Origin: an uncultured Clostridia bacterium
GTDB lineage: Bacteria > Bacillota > Clostridia > Christensenellales > UBA1242
DNA: 29,826 nt
Direction of reading: 5' to 3'
Assembly: GCA_947589615.1 (NCBI GenBank)
Contig: CANQBU010000002.1
Span: 1-29,826, forward strand
Below the pieces are notes generated by a model. It was not told the origin of the DNA, did no database searches, and worked only from the letters and a program-made list of their open reading frames with translations. Each line of letters begins with the position of its first letter. Positions within the stretch are counted from its first letter, which is position 1. The position numbers were made by a program, and so were the translations under genes. This document shows, in pieces, positions 15,300 to 23,336 of this stretch.

Positions 15300-15755
15300 T
15301 TATTGATTTTCTAAATCTTCGTATTTCGTAAGTTTTACGCCCGCATCATCAAAAAACTTTTGGATAAACTCATCAGGGTAGTTTTCTTTGTAAATAACTT
15401 CTTTTATTCCCGCATTGGCAATTAATTTTGCACAAATTATGCAAGGGCGGTGTGTGCAATACAAAACGCAACCTTTAACACTTATACCTTCTTTTGCGGC
15501 TTGCATCAAAGCATTTTGTTCGGCATGGACGGAATAGCAAATTTCAGCATGAGTTCCGCTTTTGATATCGAGTTTATTTCTCAGACATTCGCCACGTTCA
15601 ACGCATGTCATAGCACCTGTTGGTGCACCATTGTATCCTGTGGCGATAATTCTTTTATCTTTTACGATAATTGCTCCCACCTGCCTTCTTAAACAGCTTG
15701 ACCATGTCGCGATGTATTCAGTAAGTTCCATAAATCTTTTGTTCCACTTATCCAT
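15300..15755 (-). CDS. comEB: dCMP deaminase (ComEB-like)
   Basis: The enzyme deaminates dCMP to dUMP, the substrate for thymidylate synthase. The 151-residue product carries the zinc site of the cytidine/deoxycytidylate deaminase fold: HAE at 77-79 (E79 is the proton shuttle) and PCIIC with C105 and C108. The front part RRQVGAIIVKDKRIIATGYNG (around residues 23-43, N-terminal zinc-lyase region) is typical of the bacterial ComEB group. The length is normal (about 140-190). AAGGAGAAG precedes the ATG. The gene lies between the radical SAM operon terminator and a divergent promoter and is not in an operon with its neighbours; thymidine kinase further on (20084) serves the same dTMP supply. Confidence 0.93.
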   Translation of the reverse strand: MDKWNKRFMELTEYIATWSSCLRRQVGAIIVKDKRIIATGYNGAPTGAMTCVERGECLRNKLDIKSGTHAEICYSVHAEQNALMQAAKEGISVKGCVLYCTHRPCIICAKLIANAGIKEVIYKENYPDEFIQKFFDDAGVKLTKYEDLENQ

Positions 15756-15840
15756 AATTCTTCTCCTTTTAATGATTTTATTTTTAAGAGTTTTTAGACA
15801 TATAAATTCGATTTAGTATAATATTTTTTATTGTAGACGT

Positions 15841-15870
15841 AGTATAACATTATGTTTATAATTTTGTCAA
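15841..15870 (-). promoter_or_regulatory. Promoter of the dCMP deaminase gene
   Basis: On the minus strand TTGACA (15865-15870) and TATACT (15841-15846) are 18 bp apart. The leader is about 80 bases and contains a second TATACT-like copy near 15817, giving two AGTATAA boxes on the plus strand. Confidence 0.7.
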
Positions 15871-16163
15871 CTGTTTGTTATTATTTTATAATCAAAACGC
15901 AACTTTGTTTTTCCGATTGGACCTTGTAAATTATAAAGATTGATATAAAATCTCAAACTTTAAAAAATCGCCTTTTTCTCCGTTATAATGGGAGATGTAG
16001 CCGCCAAAAAACAACAATTTAAAAATTTGATTTAAAAAATCGATTTTTCGCCTTTATTATGGGGGATATATCGATTGTAAATAAAAAAATATTTAAAATT
16101 ATTAAATTTGCTTGCTTATTTAGTAGAATTGTGCTAATAATATAATCAGTAAGGAGTTTTTTT
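15871..16163 (+). repeat. Intergenic region with two related repeat copies
   Basis: No gene is visible in this stretch. Two similar segments lie here: 15969-16003 (CGCCTTT, then TTCTCCG, then TTATAATGGGAGATGTA) and 16049-16073 (CGCCTTT then ATTATGGGGGATATATCG). The first contains TCTCC and GGAGA around a 9-base loop; the second lacks about 7 bases of it. The spacing between them also contains a palindrome of the form AAAAATCGATTTTT at about 16035-16047. They may be copies of a dispersed intergenic repeat or regulatory boxes. The SPT-like gene at 16164 has a ribosome site (AAGGAG) but no clean promoter that I can assign here. Confidence 0.4.
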
Positions 16164-17345
16164 ATGGATATATTTAACAAGGTATTTAAGCCACAAAATT
16201 ATACAGTGGCAAAGGAAAGGGGTATTTATCCTTATTTTCATCAATTGAATTCACGTCAAGATGTTGTTGTAAACATGGAAGGTAAACGCACAATTATGAT
16301 TGGCTCAAATAACTATCTTGGGCTTACCAGCCACCCAAAAGTTATTGAGGCGGGCATTGAAGCATTGAAAAATTATGGGAGCGGCTGCTCTGGTTCAAGG
16401 TTTTTAAATGGGACGCTTGACCTTCATGTAAATTTTGAAAAAAATCTTGCTGACTTTTTACAAAAAGAAGGGGTTATGACTTTCAGCACGGGCTTTCAAA
16501 GCAATCTTGGAATTATCTCCGCTATTGTAGGAAGAAATGACTATGTAATTTGCGATAAAGAAAACCATGCAAGCATTTATGATGGATGCAGACTCAGTTA
16601 TGGAAAAATGTTAAGATATAATCATGCCGATATGGAAGACCTTGAGAAGAAACTTGCTTCTGTTCCAAGTGAAAGCGGAATTTTGATTGTCACTGATGGC
16701 GTATTCTCAATGGGCGGTGACATTGCAAAACTTCCTCAGATTGTTGAGCTTGCAAAAAAATATGGTGCTAGAGTAATGGTTGACGACGCTCATGCACTTG
16801 GAGTTATCGGTAAACATGGAAGAGGAAGCGCCGAATATTTCGGTCTTGAAAATGATATTGATATCTATATGGGGACATTCTCAAAATCCCTTGCATCTTT
16901 GGGGGGATATATGGCGGCAGATAAAGATGTAATTGAGTTTGTTAAACATACTTCTAGACCATACATATTCAGTGCAAGCATGACGCCTGCAAATGTATGC
17001 TGTGCAAATGCTGCCCTTGAAATTTTAAAGGCAGAGCCACAGAGAGTGCAAGACCTTCAAAGAGTGGGGGACCACATGAGAGAAAACTTGCGTGAAAGAG
17101 GGGTTGCATTTAAGGAAAGCACAACTCCTATTATCCCAATTTACACTTATGAAGATGAAAAAACTTTCATTGCATGCAAACTTTTGCTTGATCGCGGGGT
17201 TTATGTAAATCCAGTTGTATCTCCTGCAACCCCTGTTGGACAGAGCCTATTAAGGACAAGCTATACAGCGACTCATACATTTGAAATGCTTGATGAAGCC
17301 GCCGACAAGATTAAAGAAGTTACTGAAATCTTAAAAACAATGTAA
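16164..17345 (+). CDS. Serine palmitoyltransferase-like PLP acyltransferase (alpha-oxoamine synthase family)
   Basis: This family condenses an amino acid with an acyl-CoA or acyl-ACP: serine palmitoyltransferase, glycine C-acetyltransferase (Kbl) and BioF. The 393-residue product has all main motifs: NYLGLTSHP, YGSGCSGSRFLNGTLDLH, FSTGFQSN, CDKENHASIYDG, FSMGGDIAKL, VDDAHALGVIG and the PLP lysine in GTFSKSLASLGGY (K241). The stretches EGKRTIMIGSNNYLGL, GTFSKSLASLGG, EKTFIACKLLLDRGVYVNPV and LLRTSYTATHT resemble serine palmitoyltransferases of Bacteroides more than Kbl, which has a different sequence around the lysine. Tdh and bio genes are absent nearby. Activity therefore remains open: sphingoid base synthesis, or glycine or another amino acid with acyl-CoA. 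AAGGAG is the ribosome site, and the gene has its own terminator. Confidence 0.88.
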   Translation: MDIFNKVFKPQNYTVAKERGIYPYFHQLNSRQDVVVNMEGKRTIMIGSNNYLGLTSHPKVIEAGIEALKNYGSGCSGSRFLNGTLDLHVNFEKNLADFLQKEGVMTFSTGFQSNLGIISAIVGRNDYVICDKENHASIYDGCRLSYGKMLRYNHADMEDLEKKLASVPSESGILIVTDGVFSMGGDIAKLPQIVELAKKYGARVMVDDAHALGVIGKHGRGSAEYFGLENDIDIYMGTFSKSLASLGGYMAADKDVIEFVKHTSRPYIFSASMTPANVCCANAALEILKAEPQRVQDLQRVGDHMRENLRERGVAFKESTTPIIPIYTYEDEKTFIACKLLLDRGVYVNPVVSPATPVGQSLLRTSYTATHTFEMLDEAADKIKEVTEILKTM

Positions 17346-17351
17346 ATAAGA

Positions 17352-17376
17352 GGGCAAGAAAATCTTGTCCTTTTTT
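17352..17376 (+). terminator. Terminator of the SPT-like gene
   Basis: GGGCAAGA (17352-17359) pairs with TCTTGTCC (17363-17370), one G-T pair, around an AAA loop and is followed by six T. It lies 6 bases after the stop codon. Confidence 0.9.
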
Positions 17377-17390
17377 GTCAAAAAAGGCTG

Positions 17391-17419
17391 TTGACAACTA
17401 AAGTAATATAGTGTATAAT
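17391..17419 (+). promoter_or_regulatory. Consensus promoter of rnr
   Basis: TTGACA (17391-17396) and TATAAT (17414-17419) are 17 bp apart, an exact consensus. The leader to ATG 17463 is about 37 bases with AGGAG before the start. Confidence 0.92.
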
Positions 17420-17462
17420 AAAAATATAAGAAATCACCGAAACTTTTATTTTAGGAGTTAAA

Positions 17463-19925
17463 ATGGCGAATAAAGATAAAATAATAAAAGTAAGAGAAAG
17501 GGTCTATCGGGAAATTGCAAAAAATCCCGGCGACCTTTTTTCTCTTCGTGCAACATTACTTAAGCAAAACATTGTCGAATCGGGCAATAAATTTGACAGG
17601 GCAATAGAAATGCTTAAAGAAAGTGGAAGAATTTATGTCAAAGCGGGTCAAGTTGCACTATCAAAGGGCGCTTTAAAAATGGGGACACTTGTTTTTCGTG
17701 GGCAATCGGGATATGTTATGCTCGATGGCGATGGAAGACAATATCAAGTTGAAACAAAGTCTTTGACGGGATATAATTCACATGACAGAGTTATGGTGGG
17801 CTTTAATGAAAACAATGATAGAAAAACTCCATTTGTTGCGTCAAAAATAGAAGAGGAAAATCAGACGCCAAATGCAAATTTGATTTTGGGAAGAGTGGCA
17901 AAACTGGGACATGACCAATTGATTTTTATTCCAAGCGATAAAAGATTTACTAAAAATATAGCAATTTTAAATACGAAAAGCACTGTTGCGCAATATCAAG
18001 ATAAAATTTGCCTGCTTGAACTTACTCAAGATGAGAAGAATGGACTCCCTGCATTTGGGGTTATAAAGGAAATAGTTGGCGATGCGGGAAACCCAATCCA
18101 TGAATATGATGCTATTGCAAGCCAGCACGGTGCAAATATGACATGGAGCGACGAAATAGTCGAAAAGGAAATTGAAAAATTGCCAAATGAAGTTGATTTG
18201 AGTGGCTATACCTTGACAGATGAAGAAGGATCAGTTGTAAAAGAAGGAGGAGATGAAAGACTTGTAGACTTAAGAGAACTCGATTTTACTACGGTTGACC
18301 CCGCCACTTGCAAGGATATGGACGATGCCATTTATTCGACATATAATGAAGATGGGGATTTGGTCGTTTATACTGCGGTTGCTAATGTTCCAAAATATGT
18401 TGACCTTGAAAGCGAAATAGGAAAAAGATATATTCGTGGTGGTTTCACAATTTACGCTCCAAATAAGGCTTATAATATTTTGCCTCCTCAACTTTCAACA
18501 AATATTTGTTCATTAAATCCCGATGTCGATAGGCTGGCAATGGTTGTAAAAAGCGTAATTGATGAGAAAACTGGAGAAGTAAAGTCAAGTTCAATATATG
18601 ATGCGGTTATTAAAAGCAAAAGAAAACTTAGTTACGAAGAGGCACAAAAAATCACAGATGAGTGCAAAACTAAATTAAAGGAAAAGATATTTGCGGGTAA
18701 GCCACTTTCAATTGATGAACAGGTTGCATTCAATTCCTATGCTTCGCAAGTTCTCTGGGAGGGACTTAACAAGCGAAATTTAATAAAATTTGAGACAAAT
18801 GATGAATATAATGTGATTTTTAACTCCGATTTTAGTGATATTGTGGATATTTTGCCAGAAGAAGATGTCCCTTATCATAAAGTAATTGAAGCGTTTATGC
18901 TCACCGCAAATGAAGCGACGGCACAGTTTGCGAAGAGAAATAACGTTCCTAATATTTATCGTGTTCACGATATGCCTAATGAAGATAAAGTAAATATGGC
19001 GGAGGAATTTTTCAAAATATTAGGAATTGATTTTAAGGGAGACCTTTCGCCAGAAGGAATTAAGGAAATAATTGATTCGGTCAAAGGCACAAAACAGGAA
19101 AAGGTTGTAAATAATTTTCTTGTTCGACTTCAAAGCAAGGCAAAATACAATACAAATACAAATCCAAAGAAAGTTGAATATGTAAGATTAAGGCCAAGGG
19201 TGGCGGGTAATAAGAAGGGGAATAATATTGCTACAGTGCCATGGGAAAAAGATGATAATATAAGCCACTTTGGACTTCAAAGCGTCGCATATTCCCACTC
19301 AACCTCTCCGATAAGACGTATAACTGATTACGTGACAATGAACAATATTTTGGCATACATAAATGGCAAAGAACTTTTAAGTGAAGACAAAGTTTTTGAT
19401 ATTTGCGGGATTGCAAACATTTTGCAAGATGAAAATAAAGACGCTGAAAGGGAATTTAACGAGGTCAATTCTGCGATATATTGCGAAAATAATATCGGAA
19501 AGATAATGAAAGGGAAAGTTTGTGCGTTTAAGCATAACTTAAGTGGAGAAATTGTTGCCGTTGTCGAAAATGAAGAAAAAGGTGTGACCGTCAATATTCC
19601 AGTTTCAAGTCTATGTTCAAATAACAGTGCTTATCTTTCAATATCTCCTTATGGGAGTGCGGTGTTCGGGAAAAACAAATCTCATCCTGTAGTTAAACTT
19701 TGTGACGAACTTACTTTTAAAATTTGCAGTGCAGATAGGGTAACAAGAGAGGTTAATGCAACGACAGACTTGCAACGCGAAATTATCGCTGATGAAGAAA
19801 AATTAGAAGAAAATGGCATAAAAATGCCTCAAAAACCTCAAAAAACAACTAAAAAACGTTCTTCTGCCTATGAATACTATAAAACTTATGTAGAAAATCA
19901 AGATTATGAAAACGACTGGAGATAA
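17463..19925 (+). CDS. rnr: Ribonuclease R
   Basis: RNase R is a 3'-to-5' exoribonuclease that degrades structured RNA and takes part in mRNA decay and trans-translation quality control. The 820-residue product has the family order: N-terminal winged helix (about 1-70), two cold-shock-like domains (about 75-220), the RNB catalytic domain (about 260-590) and a C-terminal S1 domain (about 650-725) followed by a basic tail (KTTKKRSSAYE). In RNB the active-site acids are D279, D285, D287 and D288 in TVDPATCKDMDDAIY, the exact spacing of E. coli RNase R. HSTSPIRRITDY near residue 615 is the second conserved signature. It is monocistronic with its own promoter and a following hairpin; smpB, often next to rnr in Bacillota, is not here. 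Confidence 0.95.
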   Translation: MANKDKIIKVRERVYREIAKNPGDLFSLRATLLKQNIVESGNKFDRAIEMLKESGRIYVKAGQVALSKGALKMGTLVFRGQSGYVMLDGDGRQYQVETKSLTGYNSHDRVMVGFNENNDRKTPFVASKIEEENQTPNANLILGRVAKLGHDQLIFIPSDKRFTKNIAILNTKSTVAQYQDKICLLELTQDEKNGLPAFGVIKEIVGDAGNPIHEYDAIASQHGANMTWSDEIVEKEIEKLPNEVDLSGYTLTDEEGSVVKEGGDERLVDLRELDFTTVDPATCKDMDDAIYSTYNEDGDLVVYTAVANVPKYVDLESEIGKRYIRGGFTIYAPNKAYNILPPQLSTNICSLNPDVDRLAMVVKSVIDEKTGEVKSSSIYDAVIKSKRKLSYEEAQKITDECKTKLKEKIFAGKPLSIDEQVAFNSYASQVLWEGLNKRNLIKFETNDEYNVIFNSDFSDIVDILPEEDVPYHKVIEAFMLTANEATAQFAKRNNVPNIYRVHDMPNEDKVNMAEEFFKILGIDFKGDLSPEGIKEIIDSVKGTKQEKVVNNFLVRLQSKAKYNTNTNPKKVEYVRLRPRVAGNKKGNNIATVPWEKDDNISHFGLQSVAYSHSTSPIRRITDYVTMNNILAYINGKELLSEDKVFDICGIANILQDENKDAEREFNEVNSAIYCENNIGKIMKGKVCAFKHNLSGEIVAVVENEEKGVTVNIPVSSLCSNNSAYLSISPYGSAVFGKNKSHPVVKLCDELTFKICSADRVTREVNATTDLQREIIADEEKLEENGIKMPQKPQKTTKKRSSAYEYYKTYVENQDYENDWR

Positions 19926-19959
19926 TGGCAAAAATTAAACATAGATTGATAGATAATTT

Positions 19960-19990
19960 GAGTTCGATATTTTATCGGACTCATTTTAAT
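19960..19990 (+). terminator. Terminator-like hairpin after rnr
   Basis: GAGTTCGATA (19960-19969) pairs with TATCGGACTC (19973-19982), one G-T pair, around a 3-base loop, followed by a broken T-rich tract (ATTTTAATTT). The stem is strong, the T-tract is weak. Confidence 0.7.
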
Positions 19991-20038
19991 TTATGACTAA
20001 CTTAATATTAATTAATTTTTTTATACCTCAATATTTAT

Positions 20039-20067
20039 TTGACAAAATCAGACTAATTTTTTAAAAT
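20039..20067 (+). promoter_or_regulatory. Promoter of tdk-phosphoketolase
   Basis: TTGACA (20039-20044) and TAAAAT (20062-20067) are 17 bp apart. The ATG at 20084 follows after a short leader with AGGGAG as ribosome site. Confidence 0.75.
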
Positions 20068-20083
20068 TTAAAGGGAGTAAAAA

Positions 20084-20665
20084 ATGGCTAAACTTTATTT
20101 TAAATATGGTGCTATGGGAAGTTCAAAAACCGCCCAAGCACTTATGTGTAGATTTAATTATTTACAAAAGGGTTTTGAGGTTTATCTTTTCAAACCAGTT
20201 GTCGATACCAGAGGGGAGGAAAATGGAATTCCTCTCGTCAAAAGCAGAATCGGACTTAAAAGTGAGTGTATTGAGTTTGAAAAAGATGAAAATTTCTTCG
20301 ATATTTGCAAAAGGTATGACATTTTGCATGAAAGAAGAGTAATAATAATTGATGAGGCTCAATTTCTTACGCGTGAGCAAGTGGAACAATTGAAGGATAT
20401 CTCACAATCAATACCTGTGCTTTGCTATGGACTTTTGACAAATTTTAAAACTGAACTTTTTGAAGGTAGCAAACGGCTTGTTGAAATTGCTGATTCACTA
20501 AATGAAATAAAATCGGTATGTAAATGTGGACGAAAAGCCACAATAAATGCGAGAATCATAAACGGGAAAATTTGCGTTGATGGCGAAGAACTTTTAATAG
20601 GTGATGAAACTTATGAGGGAATGTGTTATCGATGCTTCAAACAGCGTTTGGAAAAAGAAAAATAG
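20084..20665 (+). CDS. tdk: Thymidine kinase
   Basis: Thymidine kinase phosphorylates salvaged thymidine to dTMP. The 193-residue product is a type II enzyme: P-loop GAMGSSKT (9-16), the Walker B-like DEAQF with catalytic E91, the loop YGLLTNFKTELFEGSKRL, and a zinc site formed by CKCGRKA and CYRC near residues 146-185. The length is usual (about 190-200). AGGGAG is at the start, and a phosphoketolase gene begins 10 bases after the stop, so the two are probably cotranscribed although their pathways differ. With dCMP deaminase it supports two routes to dTMP. Confidence 0.95.
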   Translation: MAKLYFKYGAMGSSKTAQALMCRFNYLQKGFEVYLFKPVVDTRGEENGIPLVKSRIGLKSECIEFEKDENFFDICKRYDILHERRVIIIDEAQFLTREQVEQLKDISQSIPVLCYGLLTNFKTELFEGSKRLVEIADSLNEIKSVCKCGRKATINARIINGKICVDGEELLIGDETYEGMCYRCFKQRLEKEK

Positions 20666-20674
20666 GGAGGAAAT

Positions 20675-23014
20675 ATGGAAAAAGATTATTTAGATGATGA
20701 ATATTTGGAGTTATTAGACAAATATTTTAGGGCGGCAAATTACCTGTCTGCTGCACAACTTTACCTTTTGGATAATCCGCTTTTAAAGGAGAAGTTGAAG
20801 CCTGAACATATTAAAAAGAAGATTGTCGGACACTGGGGGACCGTTCCAGGGCAAAATTTCATTTATGCTCATCTTGATAGGGTGATAAATAAATACAATC
20901 TTAATATGCTTTTAATTTCGGGTCCTGGACATGGCGGCAACTTTTTCATATCAAACTCCTATCTTGAAGGCGTTTATAGTGAAGTTTATCCCAAGATAAG
21001 TCAGGACAAAAAGGGTTTGACACGACTTTGTAAGCAGTTTTCCTTTCCATGTGGAGTAAGTTCTCATGTAGCACCTGAGACACCAGGCTCAATTCATGAA
21101 GGCGGAGAACTAGGATATAGTTTACTTCATGGCTTTGGTGCTGTTTTTGATAATAAAGATTTAATCGCAACTGTAGTAATAGGAGATGGCGAGGCTGAAA
21201 CAGGTCCACTTGCTACTTCGTGGCATTCAAATAAGTTTTTAAACCCTGTCACCGATGGTGCCGTTCTTCCTATTTTGCATTTGAATGGATATAAAATAAG
21301 CAATCCTACAGTTTTGTCGCGTATATCAAAAAAGGAATTGAAATCCTTCTTGATTGGATGTGGCTGGGCTCCAATATTTGTTGAAGGAAGCGATGTTAAG
21401 GCAATGCATAAGAAAATGGCACTTGCAATGGATGAGTGCATAACAAAAATCAAAGATATCCAGTCCGCATTCAGGTCGGGCAAAATGACCCAAAGACCAA
21501 TGTGGCCAATGATAGTTTTAAGAGCACCAAAGGGTTGGACGGGGCCAAAATATGTTGATGGTAAAAAAGTTGAAGGCTCGTTTAGGGCACATCAAGTTCC
21601 AATTTCAATGACTGAGGAAGGGCATATGCAATTGCTTGAAAACTGGCTTCGAAGTTATAAACCCGAAGAACTTTTTGATGAGAATTATAAACTTAAAAAG
21701 GAAATTGCCGACATACTGCCAAAAGGGGATAAACGCATAAGTGCAAATCCTCATACTAACATGGGGGCAACCAAATTAAAACTCCCTCCTCTTAAAAAAT
21801 TTGCAGTTGAGATTGGAGAACATGGCTCATGCAAAAAACAGGATATGCTTGAACTGGGAAACTATATAAAGGAGGTTTTTAGGCTCAATAAAGATAGTGC
21901 AAACTTTAGAATTTTTAGCCCCGACGAAGCCATGTCAAATAGACTTTATCACATTTTTGAAGAGGAAAATCGTGATTTTAACGCAAAAATTGATAAAAAT
22001 GACGAGTTTTTGGCTCAAAATGGAAGAATTATGGACAGTTATCTCAGCGAACATGCATGCGAAGGCTGGCTTGAAGGTTATCTTTTGACTGGTCGACATG
22101 GGACTTTTGTAAGTTATGAAGCGTTTATAAGAATTGTCGATTCTATGGTTTCCCAACATGCAAAATGGCTTAAAGTTACAAGGGAACTCAAATGGAGAAA
22201 ACCACTTCCTTCATTAAATATTCTGCTTACATCAAATGCTTGGCAACAAGACCATAACGGCTATACCCATCAAGAGCCAGGTTTTCTTGACCATGTTGCA
22301 AATAAAAAATCGGAGATTGCAAGAATTTATCTTCCTCCAGATGCAAACTGTCTCATTTCCTGCTATGATCATTGTCAGGCAAGCAAAAATTATGTCAATG
22401 TTATTGTGGCTTCAAAGCATCCAAGTTGGCAGTGGCTGAATATGGAAGATGCGATAAAACATTGCACGGCGGGACTGAGCGAGTGGGAGTGGGCAAGCAC
22501 TTGCAAAAGAGGTGAAAAACCAGATATTGTTTTGGCAACGGCGGGTGACACTCCCACACTAGAAGGCCTTGCGACTATAAAATTAATAAGGCAGTATTTG
22601 CCAAATTTGAAGGTGAAATTTATAAACGTTGTGGATATTATGAAACTGGAATCAAATGAACTTCATCCTCATGGCTTAACCGATGATGAATTTGATGAAC
22701 TTTTCACAGTTGACAGACCTGTAATTTTCAATTTCCATGGGTATCATAAATTTATTCATGAATTAACCATTACTAGACACAATAAAAATATTACTGTTCA
22801 CGGATATAAAGAAGAGGGAACAATAACCACTGCATTCGATATGAGGGTTCAAAATGAAATTGACAGATTTCACTTGCTTCTTGATATTATTGATATATTG
22901 TCATTAAAAGAAGAAAAACTCAAAAAATTGCTTGAAGAAAAATTAAAATATCATAAAGAATATATCGCTGAATATGGAGTGGATATGCCTGAAATTGAGA
23001 ACTGGAAATGGTAA
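20675..23014 (+). CDS. xfp: Xylulose-5-phosphate/fructose-6-phosphate phosphoketolase
   Basis: Phosphoketolase uses thiamine diphosphate to split xylulose 5-phosphate (and often fructose 6-phosphate) into acetyl phosphate plus a shorter sugar phosphate. The 779-residue product has the family landmarks GHWGTVPGQNFIYAH, GPGHGG, SHVAPETPGSIHEGGELGYS, the TPP-binding GDGEAETGPLATSWHSNKF (near residue 170), RAPKGWTGPK, and later NAWQQDHNGYTHQEPGF and SKHPSWQWL. The length is close to the usual 790-820. GGGAGG precedes ATG 20675, 10 bases after tdk. Presence suggests heterolactic-type or bifid-type sugar use. No acetate kinase or other pathway gene is adjacent. Confidence 0.95.
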   Translation: MEKDYLDDEYLELLDKYFRAANYLSAAQLYLLDNPLLKEKLKPEHIKKKIVGHWGTVPGQNFIYAHLDRVINKYNLNMLLISGPGHGGNFFISNSYLEGVYSEVYPKISQDKKGLTRLCKQFSFPCGVSSHVAPETPGSIHEGGELGYSLLHGFGAVFDNKDLIATVVIGDGEAETGPLATSWHSNKFLNPVTDGAVLPILHLNGYKISNPTVLSRISKKELKSFLIGCGWAPIFVEGSDVKAMHKKMALAMDECITKIKDIQSAFRSGKMTQRPMWPMIVLRAPKGWTGPKYVDGKKVEGSFRAHQVPISMTEEGHMQLLENWLRSYKPEELFDENYKLKKEIADILPKGDKRISANPHTNMGATKLKLPPLKKFAVEIGEHGSCKKQDMLELGNYIKEVFRLNKDSANFRIFSPDEAMSNRLYHIFEEENRDFNAKIDKNDEFLAQNGRIMDSYLSEHACEGWLEGYLLTGRHGTFVSYEAFIRIVDSMVSQHAKWLKVTRELKWRKPLPSLNILLTSNAWQQDHNGYTHQEPGFLDHVANKKSEIARIYLPPDANCLISCYDHCQASKNYVNVIVASKHPSWQWLNMEDAIKHCTAGLSEWEWASTCKRGEKPDIVLATAGDTPTLEGLATIKLIRQYLPNLKVKFINVVDIMKLESNELHPHGLTDDEFDELFTVDRPVIFNFHGYHKFIHELTITRHNKNITVHGYKEEGTITTAFDMRVQNEIDRFHLLLDIIDILSLKEEKLKKLLEEKLKYHKEYIAEYGVDMPEIENWKW

Positions 23015-23038
23015 AATTTTAGATAATTTCCATTTTTT
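23003..23038 (+). terminator. Terminator overlapping the phosphoketolase stop codon
   Basis: TGGAAAT (23003-23009), within the last codons, pairs with ATTTCCA (23026-23032) around a 16-base loop and is followed by six T. The stem is short and AT-rich, but the T-run is clean. Confidence 0.6.
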
Positions 23039-23336
23039 AGCGTAAAAATGCATTTAAAATCAATAGAAAAGTCAAAATTTTTAAAAAATCTTTTTAAATA
23101 TGTTTTAATTTATCGTAAATATTATTATTAACGGTCAATTTCAGAGTTACGAGATTGACCGTTTTGTTTTAGAAAATTCTCGCATGTTCTAGTAGTTTTG
23201 TTTTCCATTGGATTTAAGACCATCAAAAATTTTTTTACGATATAAATAAAATGATAAATTTTATAAAAACAAATACAAAACTATAAAAAGTATGCTATAC
23301 TTAATTGAAAAGAAATAGGATATAAGGAGTTTTGGC
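23015..23336 (+). terminator. AT-rich spacer with a second terminator-like hairpin at 23130-23170
   Basis: This 322-bp spacer holds no visible gene. AACGGTCAAT (23130-23139) pairs perfectly with ATTGACCGTT (23154-23163) around a 14-base loop, followed by TTGTTTT, so it can act as a second terminator between phosphoketolase and the type I system. The hsdR promoter should lie in the last 100 bp: a TATACT is at about 23294-23299, but I find no convincing -35 for it. Confidence 0.65.

Noticed and set aside
19328..19594. Minus-strand frames inside rnr
   Set aside because: They are shadows of a gene with clear RNase R motifs and have no start signals or recognisable product.
20946..21483. Minus-strand frames inside the phosphoketolase gene
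   Set aside because: The plus strand is a clear phosphoketolase; the opposite frames have no ribosome sites and no known product.
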